DNA of 64,000 nt from NCBI GenBank assembly GCA_965368405.1, contig CBDUMS010000004.1, forward strand, positions 10,092 to 74,091, given 5' to 3'. Each line of letters starts with the position of its first letter. Positions within the stretch are counted from its first letter, which is position 1. A program made the position numbers and the translations under genes. A model generated the notes under the pieces. The model did not search any database and had not been told where the DNA came from. It saw nothing but the letters and a program-made list of their open reading frames with translations. The DNA comes from S012-113 sp965368405. Lineage in GTDB: Bacteria > Bacteroidota > Bacteroidia > Cytophagales > Cyclobacteriaceae. This document shows positions 35,122 through 44,544 of the stretch, piece by piece.

Positions 35122-35887
35122 TAATACGGCCTGTGCCGATTGTGCTTTTCACAATACGGAAGGACTAAAAAAACTAGGAGTCGATACTTCAGGTGTAGAT
35201 TATGTTCTTGCCTTGGCGGGTAATCCAAACACAGGCAAAAGCACCGTATTTAATGCCCTTACCGGGTTGCGCCAGCACACAGGGAATTGGCCCGGCAAAA
35301 CAGTAGTTCGAGCCGAAGGAGGCTTCTCCTATAATGAGCATAAATATAAATTAATTGACTTACCAGGCACTTATTCACTGTTATCTACTTCTGCTGATGA
35401 AGAGGTAGCCAGAAATTTCATACTCTTTGGGAAACCCGATGTAACGGTAATTGTTGTGGATGCTTCACGTCTGGAGCGAAACTTAAACTTAGTGCTTCAG
35501 GTGCTTGAAATCACTAAAAATGCCGTGTTATGCCTGAATTTAATGGATGAGGCGCACCGACATAGCATTGAAATAGATCAACGTGCACTAGCGCGAGAAT
35601 TAGGTATTCCGGTGGTAGCAACTACTGCACGCAGCCAGGATGGAATTCCAGAATTACTTAAAACCGTTGATGATGTTGCCACTGGCAAAATAGTATGCAA
35701 ACCGCATCGGGTTAAAAACTTAAACGAATCTGTTGAAAAGACAGTTAAAGAGCTTGCTACAGCACTCGAAAAACAATATCCTGGATTACCCAATAGCCGT
35801 TGGGTTGCTTTTCGACTCCTTGAAGGAGACGAGCGCCTTACGGAAGCGGTAAAAAATAATGAACTAAGCGAATTGGTGTTAAAATGA
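35105..35887 (+). CDS. feoB: FeoB GTPase domain as a separate protein
   Basis: 260 residues: an N-terminal CADC cysteine pair (10-13), G1 GNPNTGKST at 39-47, the switch I segment [15 protein letters not shown]3 [10 protein letters not shown] at 85, G4 NLMDEA at 145 and G5 near [12 protein letters not shown]. It ends after the helical GDI-like region and has no membrane helix, so it is the cytosolic half of the ferrous iron transporter. The membrane half is the next gene, overlapping by four bases (ATGA). The clean stop and restart speak for a true split, not a frameshift. It should move Fe(II) inward with the permease. Confidence 0.92.
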   Translation: MEKTIDNTACADCAFHNTEGLKKLGVDTSGVDYVLALAGNPNTGKSTVFNALTGLRQHTGNWPGKTVVRAEGGFSYNEHKYKLIDLPGTYSLLSTSADEEVARNFILFGKPDVTVIVVDASRLERNLNLVLQVLEITKNAVLCLNLMDEAHRHSIEIDQRALARELGIPVVATTARSQDGIPELLKTVDDVATGKIVCKPHRVKNLNESVEKTVKELATALEKQYPGLPNSRWVAFRLLEGDERLTEAVKNNELSELVLK

Positions 35888-37305
35888 GCAATCAGGATAC
35901 AGCAAAGGACCTCATTAAGCGAGCGGCCGAACTCCGATGGGAAATCGGCGACAATTTCCATGACAGACTAACGGAAAGCATCTATACGGATGCCGCAGAA
36001 ATAGCCTCAAAGGCAGTAATTGAATCAAACAAACCGAAAAAGCAGACTTTCGATAGTAAAATCGATCGTATTGTTACCAGCAAGACCTGGGGCTTCCCTA
36101 TTATGGTTGGTATTTTAGCCGTAATCTTATGGCTAACTATAGAAGGCGCCAATTACCCTTCTGGCCTACTCTTCACCCTTCTTATTGATACTTTTTATCC
36201 AATACTAAAGGACATTTCAGCTCAATTAGGTATTTATAGCTGGCTCGATGGAATCTTAATTGATGGTATTTATTTGGCTGTGGCATGGGTTATAGCTGTA
36301 ATGTTGCCGCCAATGGCCATATTTTTCCCACTATTTACTTTACTCGAGGATTTTGGCTATCTGCCAAGAGTGGCATTTAATATGGATAAGCTATTTAAAC
36401 AAAGTGGCGCACACGGCAAGCAAGCACTAACCATGAGTATGGGCTGGGGCTGTAATGCTGCAGGTGTTATAGCCACAAGAATTATTGATAGTCCAAGAGA
36501 ACGGCTAATAGCCATTATTACCAACAATTTTTCCTTATGTAACGGGCGCTGGCCTACCCAAATCTTAATTGCCACCATTTTTATTGGTGCCTTGGTTCCA
36601 GCCTCCTTCTCAGGGCTGGCGGCATCGGCCTCTGTTATCGGTATTGCATTGCTCGGCGTTTTCTTTATGTTTTTAACCAGCTGGGGCTTATCCCGAACAG
36701 TCTTAAAGGGAGAAGTGTCTACTTTTACGCTGGAGTTGCCACCTTATCGCCCTCCTCGCTTCTGGCAAACCATTTATACCTCAATTATCGACAGAACCCT
36801 TATAGTTCTATGGCGTGCCGTAATCTTTGCAGCCCCCGCCGGAGCGATCATTTGGCTTGTAGGTAATGTACAGGTAGGCGAAATGTCTCTTGCTAATCAA
36901 TTAATCGAATTCCTGAATCCTTTTGGTCTATTCCTGGGCTTAAATGGAGTTATTTTATTAGCCTACATAATCGCTATTCCTGCCAACGAAATTGTTATCC
37001 CTACTGTACTAATGCTTACGGTAGCCAATTTGGGTATAATGGGTGTTGGTGCCGGCGAAGGAGTAATGTTTGAATTAGAATCGGCAGATGCTACCGGAGA
37101 TATTTTACTGGCAGGTGGATGGACCTTACTTACTGGAGTTAACCTTATGCTCTTTAGTTTACTTCATAACCCCTGCAGTACAACAATATACACCATTTAC
37201 AAGGAGACTAATAGTGCTAAATGGACCATTGTAGCCAGTATATTACCGGTTATTATGGGCTTTGTAGTCACCTTCCTTGTAGCACAGTTTTGGTCACTTT
37301 TTTAA
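35884..37305 (+). CDS. feoB: FeoB membrane domain as a separate protein (nucleoside-recognition/Gate type)
   Basis: 473 residues, about ten helices. The N-terminal 70 residues resemble the end of a FeoB G-domain linker ([17 protein letters not shown], then [17 protein letters not shown]). The Gate motifs are recognisable: [19 protein letters not shown], then [26 protein letters not shown] and [11 protein letters not shown]. These keep the two conserved Cys of FeoB but differ from the usual GCNVPAVMATR and SCGARLP. It would form the Fe(II) path, driven by the preceding GTPase. Last gene of the operon; no strong terminator follows. Confidence 0.9.
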   Translation: MSNQDTAKDLIKRAAELRWEIGDNFHDRLTESIYTDAAEIASKAVIESNKPKKQTFDSKIDRIVTSKTWGFPIMVGILAVILWLTIEGANYPSGLLFTLLIDTFYPILKDISAQLGIYSWLDGILIDGIYLAVAWVIAVMLPPMAIFFPLFTLLEDFGYLPRVAFNMDKLFKQSGAHGKQALTMSMGWGCNAAGVIATRIIDSPRERLIAIITNNFSLCNGRWPTQILIATIFIGALVPASFSGLAASASVIGIALLGVFFMFLTSWGLSRTVLKGEVSTFTLELPPYRPPRFWQTIYTSIIDRTLIVLWRAVIFAAPAGAIIWLVGNVQVGEMSLANQLIEFLNPFGLFLGLNGVILLAYIIAIPANEIVIPTVLMLTVANLGIMGVGAGEGVMFELESADATGDILLAGGWTLLTGVNLMLFSLLHNPCSTTIYTIYKETNSAKWTIVASILPVIMGFVVTFLVAQFWSLF

Positions 37306-37399
37306 CCTATCAGTTAAGCAAGGAGTAGATTCCGTCGGTATAATTTTTATTGCTTTTGGTATTATATTTTTTAACCTTTAAGTAGAAATACTTAGAACT

Positions 37400-38461
37400 A
37401 TGAAAAATAAATTCAGATTGAGATTCAACGCTGTTATAATGTTGAGTCTGCTCATTACCGTCCAGACTTTTGCCCAAATCTATCCAGGCAAGCAATGGGA
37501 GAAATATAACAGCCCGGAAGATGCGGGTTTTTCAAGCACAAAATTAGCAGAGGCTAAAACCTATGGCGACGAAATCAATACTGCAGCACTAACTATCGTT
37601 GTCGACGGAAAAATTGTTTACGAATGGGGCGAAGTGGAAAAAAAGTACATGACGCATTCAATTCGAAAAAGTTTCTTAAGTGCCCTTTATGGAAATTATG
37701 TTAAAGATGGCACGATAGATCTCGATAAAACCATGGCCGAATTAGGCATCAACGATGAGCCACCGCTTGCCGAAGAAGAATTAAAAGCAACCATACGAGA
37801 TTGCATCAAAGCACGATCCGGAGTTTATCACCCTGCACTATACGAATCTGCAGGCATGAAAGCCCTAAAGCCGGAACGGCATACCGAGCGAGCTGGAGCA
37901 CATTGGTATTATAATAACTGGGATTTTAATGTATCTGGAACGCTATTCACCAAGTTAACCGGCAAGGATATCTTCGAGGCTATTGAAAAAGAAATAGCCC
38001 AACCCATTCAAATGGAAGACTTTAAAGCTGAAGATGGCTGGTATGTTGAAGGTGATGAATCTATTCATAAGGCTTATCCTTTTAGAATTACGGCTCATGA
38101 CCTTGCCCGATTTGGGTGGTTAATGCTAAATAATGGTACCTGGAAGGGTAAGCAAATAGTGCCCGCGGATTGGGTTGCAGAAAGCACCCGCTACCATTCC
38201 GATGCAACACTTTACTCTTCAGATGGCTATGGCTATATGTGGTGGGTATCGCGAGATTATAATAAGTTTAATCACCTGCCAAATGTTGAGGTACCAGAAG
38301 GAACTTACTCTGCCCGCGGTGCTGGTGGTCATTATGTAATGATAATTCCTGAATATAAAATGGTTGTCGTTCACCGTGCCGACACGGATGCTAGAGGCAA
38401 ACGTGTTCAAACCCGAGATTTTGGAACGCTGCTGAATCTTATACTATCTGCCAAAAACTAG
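37400..38461 (+). CDS. Secreted serine hydrolase, beta-lactamase/S12 family
   Basis: 353 residues with a signal peptide ending VQTFAQ (about 25). The SxxK motif is HSIRKSFLSALYG (Ser near 87), followed by YYNNWDFN (Y-x-N) near 173, and the third motif is probably HRADT near the end instead of KTG. Members cut D-amino acid peptides, esters or amides in the periplasm. It is followed after 11 bases by an M81 family (MlrC-like) gene; MlrB and MlrC of microcystin degradation belong to the same two families. The true substrate is unknown. Confidence 0.86.
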   Translation: MKNKFRLRFNAVIMLSLLITVQTFAQIYPGKQWEKYNSPEDAGFSSTKLAEAKTYGDEINTAALTIVVDGKIVYEWGEVEKKYMTHSIRKSFLSALYGNYVKDGTIDLDKTMAELGINDEPPLAEEELKATIRDCIKARSGVYHPALYESAGMKALKPERHTERAGAHWYYNNWDFNVSGTLFTKLTGKDIFEAIEKEIAQPIQMEDFKAEDGWYVEGDESIHKAYPFRITAHDLARFGWLMLNNGTWKGKQIVPADWVAESTRYHSDATLYSSDGYGYMWWVSRDYNKFNHLPNVEVPEGTYSARGAGGHYVMIIPEYKMVVVHRADTDARGKRVQTRDFGTLLNLILSAKN

Positions 38462-38472
38462 AGAAATAATCA

Positions 38473-40005
38473 ATGAGAACTTTATTCCTAAGCACCCTTT
38501 TTATCCTAATAATTGGACTCCAAAGTTGTGATTCGCCCAAGAAGACCTATAAAGTAGCGGTTCTCCGCTATATGCAGGAAACCTGCACGTTTTGTCCGGG
38601 AGGAGATACTGAAATTGAAGACAGGGCACGTAAAAGGCCCTATGTTGAAGGGGAAGAATTGCTGAAGTCCGGTGGCTTTATTGGCGGCTTTACGCATACC
38701 GCCGAACAGTTCGATGATATGGAACTTGTTGGATTAAATTCACCGGACGGTGTTTATGGTGGCTCTTCAAGAAGCTGGGAAAGCAAAGAAAGTTTTGAGC
38801 ACTATATGAAAATCATTCTGGACGACCTTAAAGCTCAAATGCCAGTGCAGGGAGTTTACCTCTCGCTGCATGGGGCAATGGCGGTTAGAGATGTACCAAG
38901 ACCTGAGGCAGAGATCGCAAAACGGGTTCGGGAAATTGTTGGCCCAGACGTACCCATTGCCGGCTCCTTCGATCTGCATGGTAATGAAGATGAAGAATTC
39001 TTAAAGTGGTCGAATGCCGCTTTCGTAACCAAGCGCTACCCTCACTACGACGCTGCCCATCAAGGGAGCCGTGCTGCAACATTTTTATATCGTTCGATGC
39101 GAGGTATGTATAAATCAACTACAGCAACACGTAAACCTCCAATTATCACAGCTACTGTACTTCAATGGACAGGTCAATCGCCTTCGATGATGATTATGGA
39201 ACGCGCAAGACGATGGGAAGCACGCGAACAGGACGCTTACGTTAGTGTTTTTTACGGATTCCCCTGGTCGGATGTTCCTGATGTTGGAACAACAGTGCAT
39301 GTAATGACCAATAATGACCCTGACCTTGCGAACGCTATTGCCGATGATATGGCAGAATATATCTGGCGGGTAAGGGAAGAATTTGCAGGAGGCACCTACC
39401 CTATGCCGGCCGAAGCCGTCGAAAAAACTATAACAGCCATTGAAAATGGTGCTGTTCCCGTTGTTCTTGGCGATTATTCAGATAGGCCTGGTGATGCTAC
39501 CTGGATACTAAAAGAACTGAATGAAAAAGGTGTGAGCAATATCATCTATGCGGCACTTCGTGATGAGCGTGCCTTAGCAAAATTAAAGGAGGCGAATGCC
39601 CAGCCCGGCGATGACTTCGATATGGAAGTTGGTGGTTTTACCGGCGAACAGGCAGGAACCCCAGAGCGGATTACCGGAAAAGTGAAGTACTTCGGTGAAG
39701 GTTGGGGTTATGATGAAATTGCCATCATTGAATATGGAAATAACAACTTACTCTATTTAGTACCAACCTATGTGCAAATCAGAACATTAGGCAGATTAGA
39801 TATTGCAGGTATTAATCCTGATGATTACGATGTATTTGTTGTGAAATCACGTGTTCATTTTAGACGAGGGTTTGATGAGACAGGCTATGCTAAAACAATA
39901 TTGGTGGTTGATGCTCCGGGACCCTGGTTTGGCACTACGCGACTCGATGCACTGGATTATAAGTTTGCACCAATCGACAAACTTTACCCCTTTGCTGCAG
40001 AGTAA
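38473..40005 (+). CDS. M81 family (MlrC-like) metallopeptidase lipoprotein
   Basis: 510 residues. Signal peptide ends IIGLQSC (Cys about 19), then the M81/DUF1485 body: VLRYMQETCTFCPG near the start (in the place of HExNxF), YLSLHGAMAVRDVPRPEAE, GSFDLHGNEDEEFLKW with conserved metal-binding Asp and His, and YPHYDAAHQGSRAA, followed by the C-terminal MlrC domain (VVLGDYSDRPGDATW). The family hydrolyses linear peptides, as MlrC does to the product of MlrB. Being lipid-anchored outside is unusual, as MlrC is usually drawn as cytosolic. It belongs to one transcript with the serine hydrolase. Confidence 0.87.
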   Translation: MRTLFLSTLFILIIGLQSCDSPKKTYKVAVLRYMQETCTFCPGGDTEIEDRARKRPYVEGEELLKSGGFIGGFTHTAEQFDDMELVGLNSPDGVYGGSSRSWESKESFEHYMKIILDDLKAQMPVQGVYLSLHGAMAVRDVPRPEAEIAKRVREIVGPDVPIAGSFDLHGNEDEEFLKWSNAAFVTKRYPHYDAAHQGSRAATFLYRSMRGMYKSTTATRKPPIITATVLQWTGQSPSMMIMERARRWEAREQDAYVSVFYGFPWSDVPDVGTTVHVMTNNDPDLANAIADDMAEYIWRVREEFAGGTYPMPAEAVEKTITAIENGAVPVVLGDYSDRPGDATWILKELNEKGVSNIIYAALRDERALAKLKEANAQPGDDFDMEVGGFTGEQAGTPERITGKVKYFGEGWGYDEIAIIEYGNNNLLYLVPTYVQIRTLGRLDIAGINPDDYDVFVVKSRVHFRRGFDETGYAKTILVVDAPGPWFGTTRLDALDYKFAPIDKLYPFAAE

Positions 40006-40066
40006 AAGAATATAGCATCCTGTTAATGCTCTTTCTGGCTTTTGCGTATGCAGAAGAGTATCCGTC

Positions 40067-40097
40067 TTGAAAATAATGCTGAGATACACTAACTTTC
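40067..40097 (+). promoter_or_regulatory. Promoter TTG-N20-TAACTTTC for the cyclase gene
   Basis: TTG at 40067-40069 and TAACTTTC at 40090-40097, 20 bases apart, with one mismatch in the last base of the -7 box. It ends three bases before ATG 40101, so the message should start at about the ATG itself. Confidence 0.4.
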
Positions 40098-40100
40098 GGT

Positions 40101-42128
40101 ATGGATGGATCTAGCCATCAACTTGCTGCCATTATGTTTACCGATATTTTCGGATACACCTCATTAATGGGCAGAAATGAGCAAAAAGCCCTAAACCTAC
40201 TTCAGCAAAATCGACAAATTCACCAAACCTGCATCAAGAAAAACAATGGTGTACTAGTAAAGGAAATGGGCGATGGTAATATTGTCCAATTCACCAGTGC
40301 GCTAGATGCCGTAACCTGCGCCCTGGAAATACAATCGAGTGCAGCAGCGTTTGAACTTAAACTGAGAATAGGTATTCATCTTGCCGAAGTTGTTATGCAA
40401 GATAACGATGTATTTGGCGATGGTGTAAATATTGCCTCCAGATTAGAAGCAATTGCCGATCCTGGAGGAATTTATATTTCGGAATCAGTACAAAAAGCGA
40501 TACGCAGCCAGACAGAAATACAGATGCGCTTTCTGGCTGAAATCAGACTAAAAAATATAGATTACCGCGTAAAGATATATGCGCTTGTAGGCCAGGGTTT
40601 ACCCTATACCACGCAAGGCAAAATCCTTAAACTAGAACGATCGACTGGTTTACTACAGGTTATTCGAAAATCGAAAGTTGCTCAGTTAAGTGTTGTTCTG
40701 TTAGCAGCCATGATTATTGCAGGCATTGGGTGGTTTATGAATAAGAAACCTGAAGAGCTCCGCCTTGCTATTCTACCCATAGAAACACTAACCAAGATTA
40801 CTGATGCTGACTACATTTCGGCTGGTATGCACAGTGAATTAATTGATTTAATGAGTAGCATCAGTGCGCTATCTGTTACCTCCAGAACCTCCTCTTCCAA
40901 ATATAACCAGAACGAAAAATCGATACCTGAAATTGCCACAGAGCTTGGTGTCGAATGGATTGTAGAGAGTGAATTAATCAAGCTTAGTGACACCGTAATT
41001 CTTAAGGTTAGGCTCATAGAGGCATTGCCGCAGGAAAAACAAGTGTGGAGAAAGGAATACACACGTCGCACAAAAGATATTCTAAGTGTGTATAATGATA
41101 TCGCCTTAGAGATTTCAAATATCACGGATATAAGTCTTACAGCAAGAGAGTTAGCCGAGCTGTCCAGTTCTACTGAAATTGACCCGCAAGCTTACCAGGC
41201 CTACTTAACAGGAATGGGGCAATTGTACGAATTCACGAAGCCCAGCATAGAAAAGGCTATCCACTACTTCGATTTGGCGATTGCAAAAGATCCTGATTTT
41301 GCCCCTGCACATGTCGGTATCGCCTTTGCATGGGCCGTGCGAAGACAGTTTGGGTATGTATCGTCGAAAGAAGCGTTGCCCGAAATCGAAAAAGCTGCTA
41401 GAGAGGCGGTAAGGCTAGATAGCACCTCGGCGGAGGTGCATTATAATTTAGCAACCAGCGAAGCTTGGCTCTTTTGGAAATGGGAAGAGGCCGAGCGAGA
41501 ATTTAAACGTGCAATTGAGCTTGATCCTGATCATGCCAAGGCACGGGCCTACTATGCGCATTTCTTGAATATACTGCACCGTGATGATGAAGCAAATCCA
41601 CAGATTGAAAAAGCTATTCTCTTACAACCCGATAATTCAACAATCCGGAGTCTTTATGGAATGCACTTAAACCATCATCGCAAATATGACCTCGCAATAG
41701 CGGTACTGGAAGAAACGCTCGAAGACGATCCAGATTATGGCATGGCGCTATCTACCTTATGGACAGCCTATCATAATAAAAAAATGTATGATAAGGCGAT
41801 TGAAGTAGCCAAGGTTTTATACCTCGAAAAAGGTGAATTGGCGGTTGTAGACATCCTGATAAATGAGTATATCGACAACGGCTATAACAGGGCTATGGAA
41901 GAAATTGCAGAAGCTTATATCATAAAAATGGACACAAGTTATGTAACCCCTTGGCAGATTGCCACACTCTACGTCCGTGCCGGCAACCAAGACAATGCGC
42001 TGTTCTGGCTGCAAAAAGCCTATAAGGAACAAGACCCGAACATGCCCTATATTAATGTGGATCCAATTTTTGACGTTATAAGGGATACTGAAGAATTTCA
42101 GGCTTTATTAAAAGAAATGAGGTTTTAA
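40101..42128 (+). CDS. Class III adenylate cyclase with membrane helix and TPR domain
   Basis: 675 residues. The cyclase domain is first (about 5-170): MFTDIFGYTSLMG (metal Asp), VKEMGDGNIVQF (Lys and second Asp) and FGDGVNIASRLEA (Asp, Asn, Arg), so all six canonical catalytic residues are present and ATP use is predicted. One helix follows (about 195-213), then a TolB/FlgO-like domain (LRLAILPIETLTKITDADYISAGMHSEL, about 222-340) and at least six TPR units to the end. The TPR half should face the periplasm and sense a protein or load, controlling cAMP production. A second cyclase is encoded at 55676-56518. Confidence 0.87.
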   Translation: MDGSSHQLAAIMFTDIFGYTSLMGRNEQKALNLLQQNRQIHQTCIKKNNGVLVKEMGDGNIVQFTSALDAVTCALEIQSSAAAFELKLRIGIHLAEVVMQDNDVFGDGVNIASRLEAIADPGGIYISESVQKAIRSQTEIQMRFLAEIRLKNIDYRVKIYALVGQGLPYTTQGKILKLERSTGLLQVIRKSKVAQLSVVLLAAMIIAGIGWFMNKKPEELRLAILPIETLTKITDADYISAGMHSELIDLMSSISALSVTSRTSSSKYNQNEKSIPEIATELGVEWIVESELIKLSDTVILKVRLIEALPQEKQVWRKEYTRRTKDILSVYNDIALEISNITDISLTARELAELSSSTEIDPQAYQAYLTGMGQLYEFTKPSIEKAIHYFDLAIAKDPDFAPAHVGIAFAWAVRRQFGYVSSKEALPEIEKAAREAVRLDSTSAEVHYNLATSEAWLFWKWEEAEREFKRAIELDPDHAKARAYYAHFLNILHRDDEANPQIEKAILLQPDNSTIRSLYGMHLNHHRKYDLAIAVLEETLEDDPDYGMALSTLWTAYHNKKMYDKAIEVAKVLYLEKGELAVVDILINEYIDNGYNRAMEEIAEAYIIKMDTSYVTPWQIATLYVRAGNQDNALFWLQKAYKEQDPNMPYINVDPIFDVIRDTEEFQALLKEMRF

Positions 42129-42232
42129 CCTTTTACGGCAACGAATAGTTCGTCGAGGAGAAATAAGACTATAGACTAAAGCTTAGAACCCCGCCCCACT
42201 CAGCCTACATGATTTTGCCTCTTGCTACATCG

Positions 42233-42262
42233 TTGCATCTTAGTAGGTCTTCAGTACCTTTG
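42233..42262 (+). promoter_or_regulatory. Promoter TTG-N19-TACCTTTG for mnmE
   Basis: TTG at 42233-42235 and an exact TAnnTTTG box (TACCTTTG) at 42255-42262, spaced 19 bases: the best consensus promoter of the window. Only five bases separate the box from ATG 42268, so the transcript is likely leaderless or nearly so. Confidence 0.55.
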
Positions 42263-42267
42263 CATTA

Positions 42268-43641
42268 ATGTCTCAATTCGAACATACCGATACCATTGTC
42301 GCCCTCTCTACCCCTCAGGGTGTAGGTGCGCTGGCAGTAATCCGTCTTTCAGGCTCGCTTGCCATCAAAGCAGTAAACAAGATTTTTTATGGGAAGGATC
42401 TGCAAAAAGTAGATTCCCATACCCTACATGTAGGCACAATTCGGAATAGCGATACGGTAATTGACGAAGTAGTAGTTTCGATTTTTAAGGGCCCAAAATC
42501 TTTTACTAAAGAAGATATTGTTGAGATCTCCTGTCATGGTTCGATGTACATTGCCAAACAAATTATCATGCTCTTGCTCGATAATGGACCTCGCTTAGCA
42601 AAAGCAGGTGAGTTTACGCAGAGAGCTTTTTTAAACGGACAATTCGATTTAGCACAGGCCGAAGCAGTAGCGGACCTTATCCACTCAGATTCAGAAGCCT
42701 CTCGCAAAGCGGCAATGAACCAAATGCGTGGTGGATTCTCGAATGAAATCCAGGTGCTCCGCGAGGAACTTATACATTTTGCCTCGATGATAGAACTCGA
42801 ACTCGATTTTGCTGAGGAAGACGTTGAGTTTGCAAATCGGGATGAGCTGAAGAGCTTAATCAATAATATACTTGTCAAAATATCTACCCTGATCAGCAGT
42901 TTTGAGATAGGTAACGTAATAAAAAACGGTATTCCTACGGTTATTGCTGGCAAGCCCAATGCAGGGAAATCTACACTTCTCAACGCGCTGCTAAAGGAAG
43001 AGCGTGCCATTGTTTCTGAGATCGCTGGAACAACCCGTGATGTTATCGAAGATGAGATTGTTTTAGGTGGAATTGCGTTTCGATTCATCGATACTGCCGG
43101 GATTCGAGATACCACCGATGCGATCGAAGCAATTGGCGTTAAAAAGACCCACGAGAAGATCAGTGAAGCCAGTTTGGTGCTGTTTTTATTCGACTTAGAC
43201 ACAGAATCTCTTGAAAGCATAGAGGAAAAAGTAGTCGAGCTCAACCAACAAAAAACACCCTTTATTGCCATTGGAAATAAGGCCGATAAAGTTGGCGGTG
43301 CGATAATCAAGGCATTCGAAAAGCTGCCGAATACCATTTCTATTACAGCTACACATCATGAAGACCTTGAGCGCTTAGAAGATGCCATCCTCGAAAAAGT
43401 AAATATTGAATCCTTTAATACCGGCGATACCGTTGTAACCAATATCCGTCATCAGCAAGAACTATTGAATACCCAAAAGGCATTAATAGATGTAATTCAG
43501 GGCATCGATAAGGGCATTACTAATGATATTTTAGCCATGGAGATCAGACAAGCACTGCATCACCTTGGCGAGATTACTGGTACAATCACTACTGATGACT
43601 TGCTTGAGAATATTTTCAGCAAATTCTGTATCGGGAAATGA
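42268..43641 (+). CDS. mnmE: tRNA modification GTPase MnmE
   Basis: 457 residues. It starts with the folate-binding domain (TDTIVALSTPQGVGALAVIR), has the helical domain split around an inserted Era-like G domain (GKPNAGKSTLLNALL at 222, TTRDVIEDE, DTAGIRDT, NKAD) and ends FSKFCIGK, the invariant MnmE C-terminus with the catalytic Cys. With MnmG it builds cmnm5U34 on tRNAs reading NNA/NNG codons, using GTP, formyl-THF-derived carbon and glycine or ammonia. It stands alone with its own promoter. The large minus-strand frame on top of it is a shadow. Confidence 0.96.
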   Translation: MSQFEHTDTIVALSTPQGVGALAVIRLSGSLAIKAVNKIFYGKDLQKVDSHTLHVGTIRNSDTVIDEVVVSIFKGPKSFTKEDIVEISCHGSMYIAKQIIMLLLDNGPRLAKAGEFTQRAFLNGQFDLAQAEAVADLIHSDSEASRKAAMNQMRGGFSNEIQVLREELIHFASMIELELDFAEEDVEFANRDELKSLINNILVKISTLISSFEIGNVIKNGIPTVIAGKPNAGKSTLLNALLKEERAIVSEIAGTTRDVIEDEIVLGGIAFRFIDTAGIRDTTDAIEAIGVKKTHEKISEASLVLFLFDLDTESLESIEEKVVELNQQKTPFIAIGNKADKVGGAIIKAFEKLPNTISITATHHEDLERLEDAILEKVNIESFNTGDTVVTNIRHQQELLNTQKALIDVIQGIDKGITNDILAMEIRQALHHLGEITGTITTDDLLENIFSKFCIGK

Positions 43642-43785
43642 GTTTACATTACAACGTCTCTTTCTTACTCAAACGCTTATTTTTAGTGAGTTCAATCTAG
43701 GCATTGATTGGTCTTATACTCCCGAATCAATATCGTTCGCTAATCCAATATGTTTCTAAGGAGGCTCAACTAATTTCTTTTTTAA

Positions 43786-43793
43786 TATATTTG
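43786..43793 (+). promoter_or_regulatory. -7 element (TATATTTG) for the DUF4397 gene
   Basis: An exact TAnnTTTG box 22 bases before ATG 43816, giving a leader of about 18 bases. No TTG is found at the -33 distance. Confidence 0.35.
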
Positions 43794-43815
43794 ACGCCGG
43801 AATAGATAAAATCAA

Positions 43816-44544
43816 ATGACGACGATTAAAATACTTAGTTTGCGAACACTTCTATTAATGTCTATTGTACTGTTAGGTGCCTGTAGCAACAACAATGAAG
43901 AGCCTGAACCGTCTATCAATTACGAAATGGCTATGCTCAGGACATTTAATTATGTTACCGCCGACATCAGTCTGGATTTTTATATGGATGATGCTTTAAC
44001 TATCGAAGGAGTTGCTTATGCATTTGGCAGTCTGTCAGAGTTTAAATTCGAAGAAGGCTCAAACTCTGTAACTCACTCGATTAGGGTGAATGACGGGGAT
44101 GAAGTGTTTTCCACAGAACTAGATGTTGTGGCTGATGCATCATATTTATCAGCAGTTATCGGCCCCTTATCAGGTGGCGGAAAAGTAATTATTGCTAATA
44201 ATGACTTAACGACACCGGCTACCGGAAACATTAGGTTAAGGTTCTTGCATGCCTATAATAACGAAGGGGCCGTTGATATTTATGTAGGAGGTAGAGAAGC
44301 ATCCAACAAACTTGTTAACAATCTTGAATATGGCGAATTGAGTGATTATTATGAAATCGCAGTCGATGATATAAACTCAAACTTTGTTCTAACGAAAACT
44401 GGTGTTGCTCCTAATGTTGACACCGACCTCATCCAATCCACTGATAATGATTCACATGAAGCCGGTGACATATATCTAGATGTTTTTGCACCAAAGACGA
44501 TTGATCCTACCTCAGCATTAAGCTGGTATACACCAAAACAATAG
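43816..44544 (+). CDS. DUF4397 domain lipoprotein
   Basis: 242 residues. Signal peptide ends MSIVLLGAC (lipobox, Cys 23), then an acidic NNNEEPEP linker typical of surface-exposed Bacteroidota lipoproteins. Two beta-rich halves follow; the second, IRLRFLHAYNNEGAVDIYVGG (about 137-157), is the DUF4397 hallmark, with LEYGELSDYYEIAVDD. The family is thought to be a cell-surface or extracellular structural domain with no known activity. It has a -7 box of its own. Downstream is a long gap that may hold remains of a related coding segment. Confidence 0.82.
   Translation: MTTIKILSLRTLLLMSIVLLGACSNNNEEPEPSINYEMAMLRTFNYVTADISLDFYMDDALTIEGVAYAFGSLSEFKFEEGSNSVTHSIRVNDGDEVFSTELDVVADASYLSAVIGPLSGGGKVIIANNDLTTPATGNIRLRFLHAYNNEGAVDIYVGGREASNKLVNNLEYGELSDYYEIAVDDINSNFVLTKTGVAPNVDTDLIQSTDNDSHEAGDIYLDVFAPKTIDPTSALSWYTPKQ

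Noticed and set aside
35105..37305. FeoB broken by a frameshift or pseudogene
   Set aside because: The two parts have clean domain borders, a proper ATG and an ATGA overlap like the other junctions of the operon, so a true split is more likely.
42534..43337. Minus-strand open frame of 267 codons on top of mnmE
   Set aside because: It lies entirely within a clear full-length MnmE gene. The product is Ser-rich and low in complexity, as expected from the complement of a coding strand.
43703..43731. ATTGATT/AATCAAT inverted repeat after mnmE
   Set aside because: The loop of 15 bases and AT-rich arms make it likely to occur by chance in this composition.
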